In this document: in pieces, positions 22,297 to 34,420 of the stretch
Position numbering within the stretch: the first letter of the stretch is position 1
Layout: each line of letters begins with the position of its first letter
Position numbers and translations under genes: made by a program
The notes under the pieces: generated by a model
Seen by the model: the letters and a program-made list of their open reading frames with translations, nothing else
Database searches by the model: none
Told to the model about the DNA's origin: nothing
Origin: Callorhinus ursinus
Taxonomy: Eukaryota; Chordata; Mammalia; Carnivora; Otariidae
Assembly (NCBI RefSeq): GCF_003265705.1
Contig: NW_020312827.1
Coordinates: 21,209,270-21,273,269, forward strand
Reading direction: 5' to 3'
DNA length: 64,000 nucleotides

Positions 22297-24299
22297 ATAA
22301 ATATCAGTGTGGTCCCTAAGACCTGAGATTAGCTCAAGGGACATGTCTAATGTTTAATTTTTCCTCTCTCAGTTTTTTTTTTAAATATATTATCCCATTA
22401 CCTGTCATCTGCTTATTATATATGGGAAAATCGTAGGTACATTGTAAGTTACAGAATATAATTACACAGCCTACCCTTTTATTTTTCCATTTTTCTTTTT
22501 TTTTGCAATGTTGCAAATCCTCCATTTAACTACATGCTATCAAATTAAGCCTGGATGAATGGCTTTATATTGGTGGGTGGACAAGGTAGAAATTTTCCTT
22601 GATAGTCCATCTGGATTCTATCAAAGACTAAGGTCAGAATGAATAATAATTCCTTAAAGATAATTGATTTAAAGAATTTTTATAATTAGTCATTACTTAA
22701 AAATGTGGCAAAATAACCATATCTAGAGATAGCAGTGTTCTATGTTACCTAGATGTAAATTTAGAGTTTCAGATTTAATGTTTGAAAGTATGCTTAATAT
22801 TTTCTATTCTAAAAAGAAATAATCAGAGTCACCAGTGTGGCACAAATAAGTCAGCCACTGTCCATGGCATGAACTGTTCAGACTCACTTCCTAAACGTTT
22901 TAGGGCCCACAAATGATGCACATACCCATCCTTCATTAATTAGTTATGGAATGTTTCAGCAAATGTTGTCCTATGATATTGGGGTCACTTGAAATATTGT
23001 CACTGCTGTTTCTCATGCATTCAACACACATCAAGTTGCCCATATCTAAATATCTTGTAGTTCTACCCAAACTGGAAAAAGCATTTATCTAGGCAGCCAG
23101 AAATCTGTCTCTGCTGATGGAAGATTTGATAGAAACTGAGTGATATTGTTTCAGCCCAATGTATTCTGTATAATTAAGCAATTGATGTTCTTTAGTCCAT
23201 TAAGCAATTTCATCTGCCCTCCCTAAAACTACTTGGAATTCATTTTTGTTGGTTATTCTGATCATTTTTAAGTCTCATTAATTAGAGTTGAGAAGCAACA
23301 TTAGCGAAAAAATTTGAATTATAAAGCTTAAGGCATTCTAGAAAAAAGTACTTAAATTCCTCAATATATATAGTTATTTGAAGTCAAATCACCAAGCAAA
23401 AACCTTCTTTAATGAAAAGATAACAATTGTAATTTCACCATATCTTTTTAAGGAACAATGTTTGCCTGTATTTGCAGTTTATTTATATGTATCTAGGTAA
23501 CAAGTGCATCTGAAGTTCTTGCAAACAGTTTGGTCTCTCAATTATATAAATACTCCCCTTGACAACAATTTATACTTTTTTGTTGTTCTTATTCTTAAGA
23601 GGGAAACTTCAGTTTAGTCCCTATCACTAGCAGAGACCTATCTTCAATTAAGAAGACATGACTTCAGACCATTAGGCAGAACAGCTTCCTCCTTCTGTGC
23701 TTGTCCAGGGCCCCTCATATCTTTGAAGCAAAGCATATTGATGGTAACTCTAAGATCTTGGGGTAGTCCTAGGAATAACAACATATTAGCACAGCAGGCC
23801 AGTAGACTCTTTAGTTTTAAACACATGGAAATAATGGCATAGCACTGTTAAAAATGAAGCAGAAAAGGAGGAAAGACTGATGTCATTGCTTTGTCTGGTG
23901 GGGGAGCACTTTTTATTTAATCCTTTTTTTTTTTTTTATAGTACTTACTAGTTCCATTTCTTAACCTCATATTTTGATTTCACTGGGTGGCCGAGCCTGC
24001 ATTCAGGCAAATGAACTTTCATTCGACAATTAAGCCTTCATTGAACTTTGCTTGGTGTTCAGCATGGCCCTGGTTTTTATGGGATTCCTAGTACACGCAT
24101 TAAAGGGTCTGTAGAAGGACAAGGGTAAGTGAGTAGGTAAGAATATGAATTTTATTTTTTCTAAGCAATGACATAACTCAGCTACAGATATTGGGTAGGA
24201 CTTTTTTTAGGGGATAATTTATATGAAACATCTCTATGTTTCAGGGTATATGTATAAGGGAAATGTGGCTAGGGGCACAGAATAAGAGCCAAATGGCTA
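22297..24299. other. Repeat-free block, possible conserved non-coding elements
   Basis: Two kilobases with no transposon I can recognise. The part around 22900-23290 has TAAT-type cores and a repeated TTAAGCAATT motif (near 23173 and 23199). It lies in the SINE-free stretch. Regulatory function is inference only. Confidence 0.3.
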
Positions 24300-24500
24300 T
24301 AAAAACACTGGCTCAGCTTTACCTCTTTCCATGCGACATTGGGAATGTTCTGTAACATTTCTGACCCTCTGTTTCTTCTCATGCATAAAACATGGATAAA
24401 AGTAATACTAAATACCTCATAAGATTATTGTGAAGATAACTGTACTTATTAGCATAGTACCTAAAAATACCAAGTGTTCAGTAAATGTTATTGAACACCG
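24300..24500 (+). repeat. MIR SINE relic
   Basis: A sense MIR: 'ACCCTCTGTTTCTTCTCATG', 'AAGATTATTGTGAAGATAAC', 'AAGTGTTCAGTAAATGTTAT'. Confidence 0.85.
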
Positions 24501-25599
24501 TAGTCAGCATGGCAATGATCTGTGAATGCTTTTAAGTTGCTCTTCAGTGTGCATCTGTCTACACCTACGTGTGATGCAGGCTAAATTTATGTGAGTTATG
24601 GACTCTTCCAGATTTATCACTGCAATTGTAAGATCTGATAGAAGAACTAATTTTATGGTCTGCATAATTGGCAAGCATGTCTAATGTGAAAAATGGCACA
24701 TAACTCACTCAGGTGTGATAGTTATCATGGGGTGTCAATTACTGCATTTGTATCTCTGAACCCATTGATATGGTCAATAAGCAAAGAACATTTTAAGATA
24801 CGATAAGATGACATGTTAATTCAGGTAATATGTCCAAACTGAAGACTTTTAATTTTATGAAGACCAAATATAGATGATGTATCTGAAGTGCTCTGAGCCC
24901 CATCCTGTTATTTAAACGTCTTCCATATCTCAAAGCCAGATCCTCTTCTGTCTTTGAGGATTTAGAGTATGTGGGTAAAGAAGAGGTTGAAAATGCTATA
25001 ATCTTGATTATTCACAGTATCTTTAGTGTGCTTAAAAGACCCACCCGTCCGTTTATAAGCATTTGCCACCTACCTCACATCTGCTATCTCTGATAAACAC
25101 AACTTTGAGTACACACTCTCTGGCCCTGAGAACATTGCAGTTAAGGGGGCCTTGGTTCTGGGAAAGTTCAGGGTTGTACTTTAGTACAAGGCTACTCAGA
25201 ACCCATCGTAATAGTTGAGGAACCATAAGTACTGCTCATTTGTCATGTAGTTGCACATCTGACTTGGAAAAATGGGTATCATCATTACTTATAATAGTTC
25301 CATGGGAATTTTTAAAAAGCCGGTGCCACTAATGAAACACATACCTGATGCAGTCATTTCCAATTGGTACTGGCCTATTCTGTTAGTTAAAATAGAAATG
25401 TCACCATCATGTTTCAGTAGGAAACCACAGTTATTTAAATCAGCAAGTGCATTTTATTAGTTTAATAATTTCAGAATTTTAAGGTGGTAGAGCTCTCAAC
25501 TGAGGAAACTGGGGAATTGTAGATATCACTGAGGCTTGTAACTTGCAGGAGAGCCATAAGTGATGGCAGTACTGCTGTGATTTTCTACTTGTGTATGAA
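24501..25599. other. Repeat-free sequence
   Basis: No gene or transposon recognised. 24520-24960 again looks more complex than the AT-rich background. Confidence 0.35.
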
Positions 25600-25780
25600 T
25601 GCATGTGTATCCTCATTCACTGAACAAATATTTGTGTTGCCCTTGTTATGTGTCATGACCTCAGGAAGCATACCGTCCAATGGAGCAGATGGACCCTGAA
25701 GCAGGTAATAATAATAAAATGTAACGCATGTTAAGATAATTAGTTTGATGCAGAGAGGGGCATTTGGGGATCTCTGTATT
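25600..25780 (-). repeat. L2 relic
   Basis: On the + strand: 'CATTCACTGAACAAATATTT' followed by 'CCTTGTTATGTGTCATGACC', the reverse complement of the L2 3' end. The minus-strand open frame 25585-25830 is a shadow. Confidence 0.6.
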
Positions 25781-28339
25781 TCTTGACTCCTTTCTTGCTG
25801 TGGGGCAAAATTATTACCAAATCTTGCCACTTTCTCTCTAGAATGTCTTCTTCAAGAAACCTAACTATGCTCTGTTTGTACTTTTATCACTTTTGTCTTT
25901 ATTAGCAAAGCTTATTTTCATCGAAAAGGTCTGCCATTTTCTTGAAGAGAACAAAGTTCTTCAGTAACTTTGTCCTTTGAAATCATTTTCACACTTGTCA
26001 CAATACTCTGACCACTGTCTTTCTAAAAATGTCTCTCAGTTCATTTCTGCAAGTATTCACAGGCTACATTTATACTTTATGTTCATGTAGGTCAGTTAAC
26101 ATGGAAACAAAAGTTGTGTTGCATAGCCTGGTTGTTCCTGTCCCCTGTCAGCAGTCTCATTTATAACTGTAAGCATTACTGTGGGAGCAGAGTCCTCATC
26201 TAGGGTGTGGTAGAACATCTTTATAGCTAATAGGATTTTACCCATGGTGTTCCCAAATGAAAATAGCTCTTGATACACCAGGTTCTGTCAGTTGCTTGTG
26301 CCTATTCTAATTCTTGATCAGCCGTACTTCTCCTCGCAAGTGTACCACATCTTTTATACCTGTTAACAGCCTTTTAAAGAGGAATCTGCATCATTCTTTT
26401 TTAAGGTGTTATAGACAATCTACGTCCATAGAGATATTTAAACAATGGAATTACTACTTGCTTTGAGCATTCAGATTTCAACAGTGATTATCCTACTTTT
26501 ACAGTATTGTTGGAATATGGTAATAGTTAATTTAAAAATAAATAAATATGTAGGCTGCATGGGTCCAAGGGACACACTGTGAGTATCTTAAAAGGAGGAA
26601 GCTGGCAGCTCTTCTAAAAATCAGATCATGTCATCGGGCCCAGAATTGGCTTTGATATATCCTTTATTCACTGGGGACTATGGAGGAACAGCTGCCTTTT
26701 GAAAGTAGCCAAGGGAAATTTGCTGACAGGCATAGATATGAATAGGGCAATAAAGCTTGCAAACAACAACAACAACAAAAGAATGTTGATGCAAAACCTA
26801 AGAAGACTCAAAACCAATTTCCTCTCTCTGTCATTTTCTATATCCTTTGTCATAATTCTTCTATAGTTGCCATGCCCATAAGCAATGTCAGATCAAAAAT
26901 GACAAATTACCTTTTTAAAACTTGTACTAGGTGAATTAAAAACCAATTAACTTAATTTTTTCCCATGTTCTTGGAAGGCCTAAATTATCAATCTAAAGTA
27001 CTCTGCTTTGGTGATAGCTTTTAAAAACTTAAAGTATACACAGTAAGAGGAGACAGGGCGTTCAGTGGGACTTTCAACTTAAACTTTGTTTACTCAAGAG
27101 TCCTTATCTTCAAAAAGAGTTTTTAGAGGTACGTTTTATTGTCCTGTTTAATATCAGTACACATCACCTCTTAGTCTTTTGGGTTACAAAAGATTTATTG
27201 CTCAAAACTGACCCTTGTCTGCCTTACTAGAAAGAGTTTCAAGTTTCCCTTTACCCTTCCCTTTCTTCCATAAATTTTTTATGTGTTTTTCTCTAGTGTT
27301 AATGGGAATTGCATGTATAAAATACATAGTAAGTAGAGCTGCTACTTTATGTCATTTCCCTTGAAGAAACTTAATATCCATTTAATGGCCACATATACAA
27401 GGCCAAAATAGATTTCTGCCTTTTAAGGAAAATGAGATGCCATCATTAAAAAAAAAAAAAAAAGTCCAATGTATTCTTAGAAAATGAATGGATTTCCATC
27501 TAGTCAAACCTGACTGGGTATTCTATTTGTCTGTCTGGTTAAGTTCTATTTACACCACATTAGGGTTAGGCCAGGACAGCTCAGAACAGGAAAGGTCTGT
27601 ATGAATGAGCTTAAGTGGACCCAGGACCAGTAAAAAGAAATGGGAACTTGGATATTAGGTGATGACCAGAGGAGGGGAATTTAGTAACACACTATAAATA
27701 TTAATTCTGGTCTCTTTCTTGGTCACCAAAAATTAAATTTAGATTTGGTTTTCTTTTGATTTAAGAATGCTTATTCACAAATTTCCCATTAGATTGAAGT
27801 AGAATAGAACTAAATTTAAGAGTCTTCTGAGGCAACTTAGAACTTGTCACATTTAGTTTCAAAAATAATTCCATGATTAAGAAGGGTAAGAAAAAGGAAT
27901 CCCATCTTTTCAGTCCTAATTATTTTTATCCAGTACTCTAATATTCTATCTTGTGGCATTCCTTTGCTGTCAGTGAAGTTGACTAAGTGCAGTCTGTAGC
28001 TTCAGCTATAAGAAGGAGAATTTTGAAAGCAGGGAAGCTGTTGTCCTGAATGAGTTTCTTTTAATAAGCTTGGATTATTCCAGAAATATTTGAGGATCCA
28101 TCACATTAATATTGACCTCCCCACCTCCTGCTTACTCATTAAATCTCATTGGAGAGCTTTATTATAGAAAATTAACTTTGGACTTTGCCAAAGATGTAAA
28201 ATTTCTTTTGAAGTATTTGATAGGCTCCAGTTTTTGTCTAACTCTGTGACCAGATGCATGATACTTGGAGTGGAGAAACAGCAGCATACGACAGAGAAGA
28301 AGGATGAATAAAACAAACTAGATTGAGCAAATGTTCCTT
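25781..28339. other. Repeat-free sequence
   Basis: About 2.5 kb without a recognisable gene or transposon. A short (CAA)5 tract at about 26764-26778 and a poly(A) run near 27449-27465 are present. Confidence 0.35.
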
Positions 28340-28790
28340 AGAGTAACTCTTATGAGTAGCATACTTTCAGCTGCAACTAAAGGAAGACTCAAAACTGGCT
28401 TAAATGGGGGCAAGGGGAGGACTTCCATTGGTTCATGTGACCCAAAAGCCTAGCATAGATCTGTAGTTAGGAATCTGCCTTCATCTCTTTTCCACTGTCC
28501 TCTGTGTTTCTCCCAAGTGGTGGCAAAGATGACCACCAGTATCCCCCATCTGTCTTTCTACCAGCCAAACAACCAGGGTGGCTAGGTACCTCTTCGCTGA
28601 AAGTTATAACAAAAGTCCCCTAGAGACACCGCCTTAACTCAGCCTCAATCTGCTGTCTTCCTGGAAACCAATCATTGTGTCCCGGAAGAAGTTGTTCCCT
28701 GAATGGCCAGGCCTGGGTCATGTGTTTAGCCCTGGAGCCCCTTAAGAGGATGCTAGGCAGACAAACAAGGGAGATGGGAGGGAGAGAATA
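28340..28790. repeat. Possible old interspersed repeat, family unknown
   Basis: 'CAGCTGCAACTAAAGGAAGA', 'CAAAACTGGCTTAAATGG' and 'TGGCCAGGCCTGGGTCATGT' look like a known old mammalian repeat, but I cannot assign the family. Strand not determined. Confidence 0.4.
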
Positions 28791-28799
28791 GGAGAATCA

Positions 28800-29870
28800 C
28801 AAAAGATAGAGATGAGTATAGGGAAAGGCATATGGTGGGTGACTAGGCCAGAGTGGAAACAGTAGCCACATTATGAACAATCTCGTGTTAGCTAAGGATT
28901 TTACACATCATTGTAAGAGCTCTAATTGAAGGATGCACAAGGAATACGATATTGTCAGATTCTCAGATAAGATCACTGTGGTGGTAATATGAATAAGATG
29001 AATGGATGGAGGGATGGATAAACAGGGATAGGGATATTATAATATTTTATTCCAAAATACAATCTTGTGTATCTCCCACCTGTCTACCTGGATTTGGCAA
29101 TTAGGGTCTAGCTATGAAATATGAAATATAAGGTCTTAAACAGGGGTAGAAACAATACAGATAGGTTAAGGGATTCGATGTGAGTATATGTGAACAAAGA
29201 ACCAACAAGAATTGCCAACTCACTGAAGAGGTGAGAGAGGAAAGGGACGTTTATTTTGACTGAGACTATGAGAATTGTGACAATGTTTAGAGAGAAAATG
29301 ATTTTGGTTTCAGATGGATAATTATTTACACAAACTGCATTCTCAGGACAATTAGAACCATAGCTAACTCTGTGAAATGGTACTTTGGAGGAGCTGTTGC
29401 TGCCTATAGCTGTAATGTTAAAGCCCATGAGGATTTAGATCATGCATATAGAGATGTAGTTCACACAATGAGAATGCCGAAAGAAAACGGAGAAAAGAGA
29501 TGAACAGAAAAGAAAAAAGGTCAAGAATAAGACCTTGAAAAACAAGTAGGGGTAGAGTGAAGTAGAAAAAAAAAAAAGCCAAAAGAGGAAAAGATTGATC
29601 AGAGAGATGAGTGAGCCAGGAGAGTAAAAAGTCCACACGAAAAAGATGTTTTGAGAAGGAAAGAGAATAGTTATATAGAATACCTCAAGAAAGTTGAAGA
29701 TTGAGAAAAAGGAAAGAACATGGCATTTGGCAGGTCACTGTGGATACTTGAGACACCATTTCAAGGCAAATTGCAAGAGTTAAATAGGGGTTAAGAATGT
29801 GGAGACATTTGCTGTCTACCCTTTCAAGGAAGTTTTCTAGTGAGAGGTAATTGCCAAAACTGTTTCATTG
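28800..29870 (-). mobile_element. Long L2 fragment
   Basis: The GA-rich + strand follows the reverse complement of LINE-2 over about 1 kb: 'GATCACTGTGGTGGTAATAT', 'GAGAAAAGAGATGAACAG', 'GAGTGAGCCAGGAGAGTAAA', 'CTTTCAAGGAAGTTTTCTAG' in the expected order. Open frames at 29108-29638 are decayed L2 or chance. Confidence 0.65.
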
Positions 29871-29929
29871 AACTTCTCCCAGGGGATCTTTTCTGATGAT
29901 TTTCAAATACTTCATTGTAGCTCACAGTC

Positions 29930-30290
29930 TAAGTCCAACCTATTACCTGTTGCTAAATTAATTTTCTTAGAGTTCTTTCAGACCATGTCACTTCTCTCTC
30001 AGGAATCCTCAGTGTCTCCCCATTACTAATGTACAAAGCCTGAGTGCAAAAGCCTGGATTCAAGTCACCCTACCAGAGCTAACCTAACTTTCAAATGTTA
30101 ATCTCTCACCAATCCCATGGGTGAACATTATGTTTTTCTACATGCTCCCAGTATTCCAGCCAAACTGAAAGTCATGCTGTTTCCTGATCATGTCCTGTGC
30201 ATTCCTATCTACCTAGTCTAGAATTTTCAAGTGCTCTCTTCTTAGAAATGTTCATTTTTTTTATTCTCTTGGTCATTTGCACAACTGACA
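29930..30290 (+). repeat. L2 relic, sense
   Basis: 'CAGTGTCTCCCCATTACTAA', 'CAGCCAAACTGAAAGTCATG' and 'CTGATCATGTCCTGTGCATT' follow the sense L2 3' region. It lies next to the antisense L2 fragment, so two separate insertions are involved. Confidence 0.65.
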
Positions 30291-32289
30291 CTTAAACGGT
30301 AAATGCACACTATTCAAGGTAGGGGATGGGAATAAATGGATGGGTGGTATATAGGAAATGCAAAGATAAATGAGAACAGTCTCTGACTAGATGAGACCTC
30401 ATGTTCTTCCTTCACTACTATATCTTGCTCTGTAGTCTGGCTTTACAATAAGTTTTGGGAAGGCATCTTCTGTGTTTTCTGTTTAACAGATCAGGATGTA
30501 ATATCCTCCCCAGAAATACCAATTTATTTCTCTTTCCTTTATTTACAAAAAAAGCTGCTCACTATACCTCCCATTTTATTCATGTATTTATATATGCATT
30601 TATGACACATATACACATATGAAAATACAAATAAACATATAAATATAATGGGAGATATCACTAGTTTTAGATCACTTCATTGGATTGAGTTTCTAAAACA
30701 ATGTGTACTATTCTGTTATCCCATTCCAGATCGATCTATCTATTTTTAGTGTGACTCTTCTTGCGAGACTTATTTCAAAATAAGCTACCTCTTCTATAAA
30801 AGTGACATAAAAATCAGTGATAATTATTTCTTAATTTTGATGTCTTCCTCTTTTTGTATTCTGAGAAATTTTTGAGATATCTGTTTCCTTATAAAATTAT
30901 CTTTGTTATACTCATCAAAATCTGGCTAGAGAATATACAACCAAATAAATACATAACTAAGCAGGCTACCTCTTGCTTTCCCTAATTTCCATGCCGAGTC
31001 TTTTCTCCTTCCTCTGAGTTTTATCTGCTCTGCAGTTTATCTGCATCTTTTCTGATACTAATCATGTTCTAATTAATATAATTTTATGTGTAAGTTTTCA
31101 TAAAGTAGAACTTCCTCAGGGGTGACACCTGTTTCTTTCTTACCTAAATAAAAGAAGAGACTGAATGAGTGTCTGTTGAACAAGTGGGCCTCATTGATGA
31201 TATTTACAACATCAACTTTCTCTCCATGTGTTCAGCTATAAGTTCGCAATGACTATCACCCATGTTCTCCACAATGATATATAGGTGTCCATGGATGTTT
31301 GTACAGTTCTTCACTTTCCCTGGGTTACTTTCTCCTATAAAATATGTAGCTCACCTTGAATAGTGATTCACATAGTATCTATTTTCAACTTTTTTTTCCC
31401 ACTTGTCCACATTTTCAGGTCAAAATCCTCTTTGGCATTTTGATAAAAATCCTATCATTTTTTTTCTTGTAATGATGTGATAAATTTCTTTCCCTGCCAG
31501 AAGCCCATTTTGACTTCATATCCTTGGTTCAGAAAACTAACTTCATTTTGTCCTGTATCATTTATGCAGTTGTTCTTCGCTTCCCATATTCCCCTTTCTA
31601 TTTTAATGTCCTGACCTTCAACTAAAAGAAGAAATGAAAACTATATCTCCCAAACCCTTCAGCTTCCTATCTTGGGCTTCAGAGTCACTATACATGTACT
31701 CCATTTTTTCCCAAGTATATTATTCATGGCCAGGTGAATCAGAAATAATAAAGAGCAGCCAGTGGATTTGATAAGCTTTGTCAGGTCATATATCTGATAT
31801 TTGCTATAGGAAAATAGCACACTTTCTAATTTGTCATGTCAGACCCATATAGCACACAGCAGGAAATCACCAACCGCAAATGCTCATCTCTTCTTCCTGG
31901 GCTCAAGAACTGAATGCCAGTTACTGACTGTGAATGTTCCTTATTGTTTGGTAACAGTGTCTTTCCCATTTTTTTGACTCTGCCCCTCCATAAGAAATGC
32001 ATTCAGTGTCACTACCCATTGCATATGAGTAGCAGTGGAGACACACACATGCACTGCACACATATTTATGACAAACAAAAGTTTCATGAAACAATACTTT
32101 CCTTATGCCAGGATGCGATTTTATTTTTAATACTGTGCTATGCATTCTTTGTCATTACAAAGTGAAAAAACTTACTAATTGTTGATATAACAGTCCACTA
32201 ATGGGTCACATCTTACAATGTGAAAAACTTTGGACAAGATTTGGAAGATTGCTTTTAAATCAGGACTAGATTCACCCTCTGGTTCCTTT
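30291..32289. other. Mostly unassigned sequence
   Basis: No gene recognised. 31100-31190 may be an L2 3' end ('GACTGAATGAGTGTCTGTTG'). The opposed open frames at 31914-32165 have no domain features. Confidence 0.35.
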
Positions 32290-32468
32290 TGGGAATCAAA
32301 AGTTAGTAAGTACTTGGGGAGGCTTTTTTTAAATGTGGGTTTTTGAGACCCACCCCCCAAAAGATTCTGATTTTGTAATTGCAAGGTAGGGCCCTAGAAT
32401 AGACTGTTTAGCAGGGTCCCCAAATAAGCTCCATACAAGTGGCCTGGAGACCACGCTTTGAAAGGCTT
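32290..32468 (-). mobile_element. MER5A-like hAT MITE
   Basis: On the + strand: 'CCAAAAGATTCTGATTTTG', 'GTAGGGCCCTAGAATAGAC', 'GGCCTGGAGACCACGCTTTG'. This is the reverse complement of the MER5A type. No transposase. Confidence 0.7.
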
Positions 32469-33041
32469 TAGAATCTTTCTTTCTGAGGCTGCAGAGGCTC
32501 AGAAGTCCTGCTGCTTCCCCTCCATCTCTTTGTCTCATTCATCTGATCCATTCTTTTCACCAGGCTCACATTTTCTCTACTGCACTAGTGTCTTTATTTC
32601 ATTTACACTTCATTTTTTCATTATTTCATTCTTTATGCTCTCTACATATGACATCCTTTGTCATAAGCCAAAAATTAGAGACATGCTCTTTAAGCCTTCC
32701 CCTCCTCCTGCTTTTTACCTCTATCATAAAGTAGTATCAAGTAGAACGAGTCAGCTTATGGGTGACCTTAGAAGATAGATGTAGTGCCTGCCCTTTGTGA
32801 ACCTGTTAGTTGCAGAGGAGAGGAGGTGAGGAGGGTAGGAAATTAGGGATGCAATTTGAGCCCTAGTCCTTAGTGTTGTTAGCCTTTAGAGCCCACCCAC
32901 CTCACTCACCTACCCCATTTCTATCACCCTACCCTTGTACATTTTCAGGAGATAGCTGCAGCATCTTTTCTGTTTGGAGGCCTCTTTTTCCACAAGTTCA
33001 TGTTAACCTTATAATTAAGCTCCTCTACCTTTTATTTACCT
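32469..33041. other. Unique-looking sequence
   Basis: A 106-codon + strand frame (32458-32778) has no recognisable domain. No transposon recognised. Confidence 0.35.
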
Positions 33042-33154
33042 ATATATATATATATGTAAGATATATATATACACACACACACACATATATAATATATACA
33101 CACATACATATACATGTATATATATGTGTGTGTATACATATATATGTATAAACA
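33042..33154. repeat. Compound (TA)n/(CA)n/(TG)n tract
   Basis: Alternating TA, CA and TG dinucleotide runs over about 110 bp. The CA part and the TG part are complementary, so one strand could fold back on itself. The open frame over it is low complexity. Confidence 0.92.
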
Positions 33155-33164
33155 TATATTTAAA

Positions 33165-33352
33165 GCCTTATAAATCTAAGTATTCTTTGTCCCAGTATTC
33201 TACTTCTAAGAAATTGCTCTTAGAAAAAAAAAGTGTGCAAGATTTATGTACATGTATGTTCATCTCAGTGTTATGATAATAAGTGAAACCAATATAATTG
33301 GTCAAAGTAGAGAGTGTTGAATAAATTCTAGTATATCTAAATAGTGACTGGA
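33165..33352 (+). mobile_element. L1 3' part, first half
   Basis: 'CCCAGTATTCTACTTCTAAG', 'GTTATGATAATAAGTGAAAC' and 'GAATAAATTCTAGTATATC' follow the sense L1 3' ORF2 region. It resumes after the inserted SINE at about 33570-33680 ('GGAATATTATACATCCATTT'). Confidence 0.65.
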
Positions 33353-33555
33353 GGGCGCCTGGGTGGCTCAGTTGGTTAAGCGACTGCCTTTGGCTCAGGT
33401 CATGATCCTGGAGTCCCGGGATTGAGTCCCAGTCCCACATCGGGCTCCCTGCTCAGCGGGGAGTCTGCTTCTCCCTCTGACCCTCTTCCCTCTCGTGCTC
33501 TCTGTCTCTCATTCTCTCTCTAAAATAAATAAATAAAATCTTTAAAAAAATAAAT
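33353..33555 (+). mobile_element. SINEC inserted in L1
   Basis: A full-length + strand SINE of the 'GATCCTGGAGTCCCGGG' type. Target duplications AAATAGTGACTGGA (33339-33352) and AAATAGTGCCTGGA (33556-33569). Confidence 0.96.
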
Positions 33556-33569
33556 AAATAGTGCCTGGA

Positions 33570-33680
33570 CACAGTAGGCACTCAGTAATATTTGTTGATT
33601 ACATTCATGAATGTGTTTAATGGAATATTATACATCCATTTTCAATGATGACATTGATATATATGCATATATATATAAAT
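33570..33680 (+). mobile_element. L1 3' part, second half (probable)
   Basis: 'TTTAATGGAATATTATACAT' is the usual L1 continuation of the text seen before the SINE. TA-rich simple sequence follows to about 33720. Confidence 0.5.
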
Positions 33681-33993
33681 ATCAATATATGTGATAACAT
33701 ATGTATGTATGTATAGTGACATGTTTTCCTCAGTGTACGTGTAGGTTTATATGTTAAATATATATTCATTTAGGAGCAATTATTCATTAAATATAAACTT
33801 AATAAAGATCAATTCTATTACTGATTCAGAAGAACTGTATGTTTTGACCAATCTGAACGTCACCTGAACCCTTAATAGCCACTGTGGTTTTCTAACTCCA
33901 TACTGTTGTTTATATTTTTGTGTTTGCTTAAAATATATTATCTTCCAAGTCTTTCCACCAACTTTTGCTTTTTTAAAAAATAGACTTTATTTT

Positions 33994-34186
33994 GGGCGCC
34001 TGGGTGGCTCAGTTGGTTAAGCGACTGCTTTCGGCTCAGGTCATGATCCTGGAGTCTCAGGATTGAGTCCTGCATCCGGCTCCCTGCTCAGCGGGGAGTC
34101 TGCTTCTCCCTCTGACCCTTCCCCCTCTCATGTGCTCTCTCTCTCTCTCATTCTCTCTCTCTCAAATAAATAAATAAATAATTTAA
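33994..34186 (+). mobile_element. SINEC, first of a pair at one target site
   Basis: A full-length SINE ('GATCCTGGAGTCTCAGG' type) flanked by AAAAATAGACTTTATTTT at 33976-33993 and again at 34189-34206. The same target word occurs a third time after the next SINE. Confidence 0.96.
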
Positions 34187-34208
34187 AAAAAAATAGACTT
34201 TATTTTTA

Positions 34209-34420
34209 GGGGCGCCTGGGTGGTTCAGTCAATTAAGCATCTGCCTTCAGCTCAGGTCATGATCCCGGGGTCCTGGAATCCAGCCCCATATTGGGCTCTC
34301 TCCTCAGGGGGGAGCCTGCTTCTCCCTCTCCCTCTGCTGCTCCCCACTGCTCATGCTCTCCCTTGCTTGTTCTCTCTCTCTTTTTCAGATAAATAAATAA
34401 AATCTTTAAAAATAAATAAA
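34209..34420 (+). mobile_element. SINEC, second of a pair at one target site
   Basis: A SINE of the 'GATCCCGGGGTCCTGG' subfamily, more diverged than its left neighbour. It lies between TAGACTTTATTTTTA (34194-34208) and CAGACTTTATTTTTTA (from 34422). The target word is the 3' end of the antisense L1 that follows. Confidence 0.95.

Noticed and set aside
32873..33151. 92-codon + strand frame
   Set aside because: Its second half is a translation of the TA/CA/TG microsatellite.
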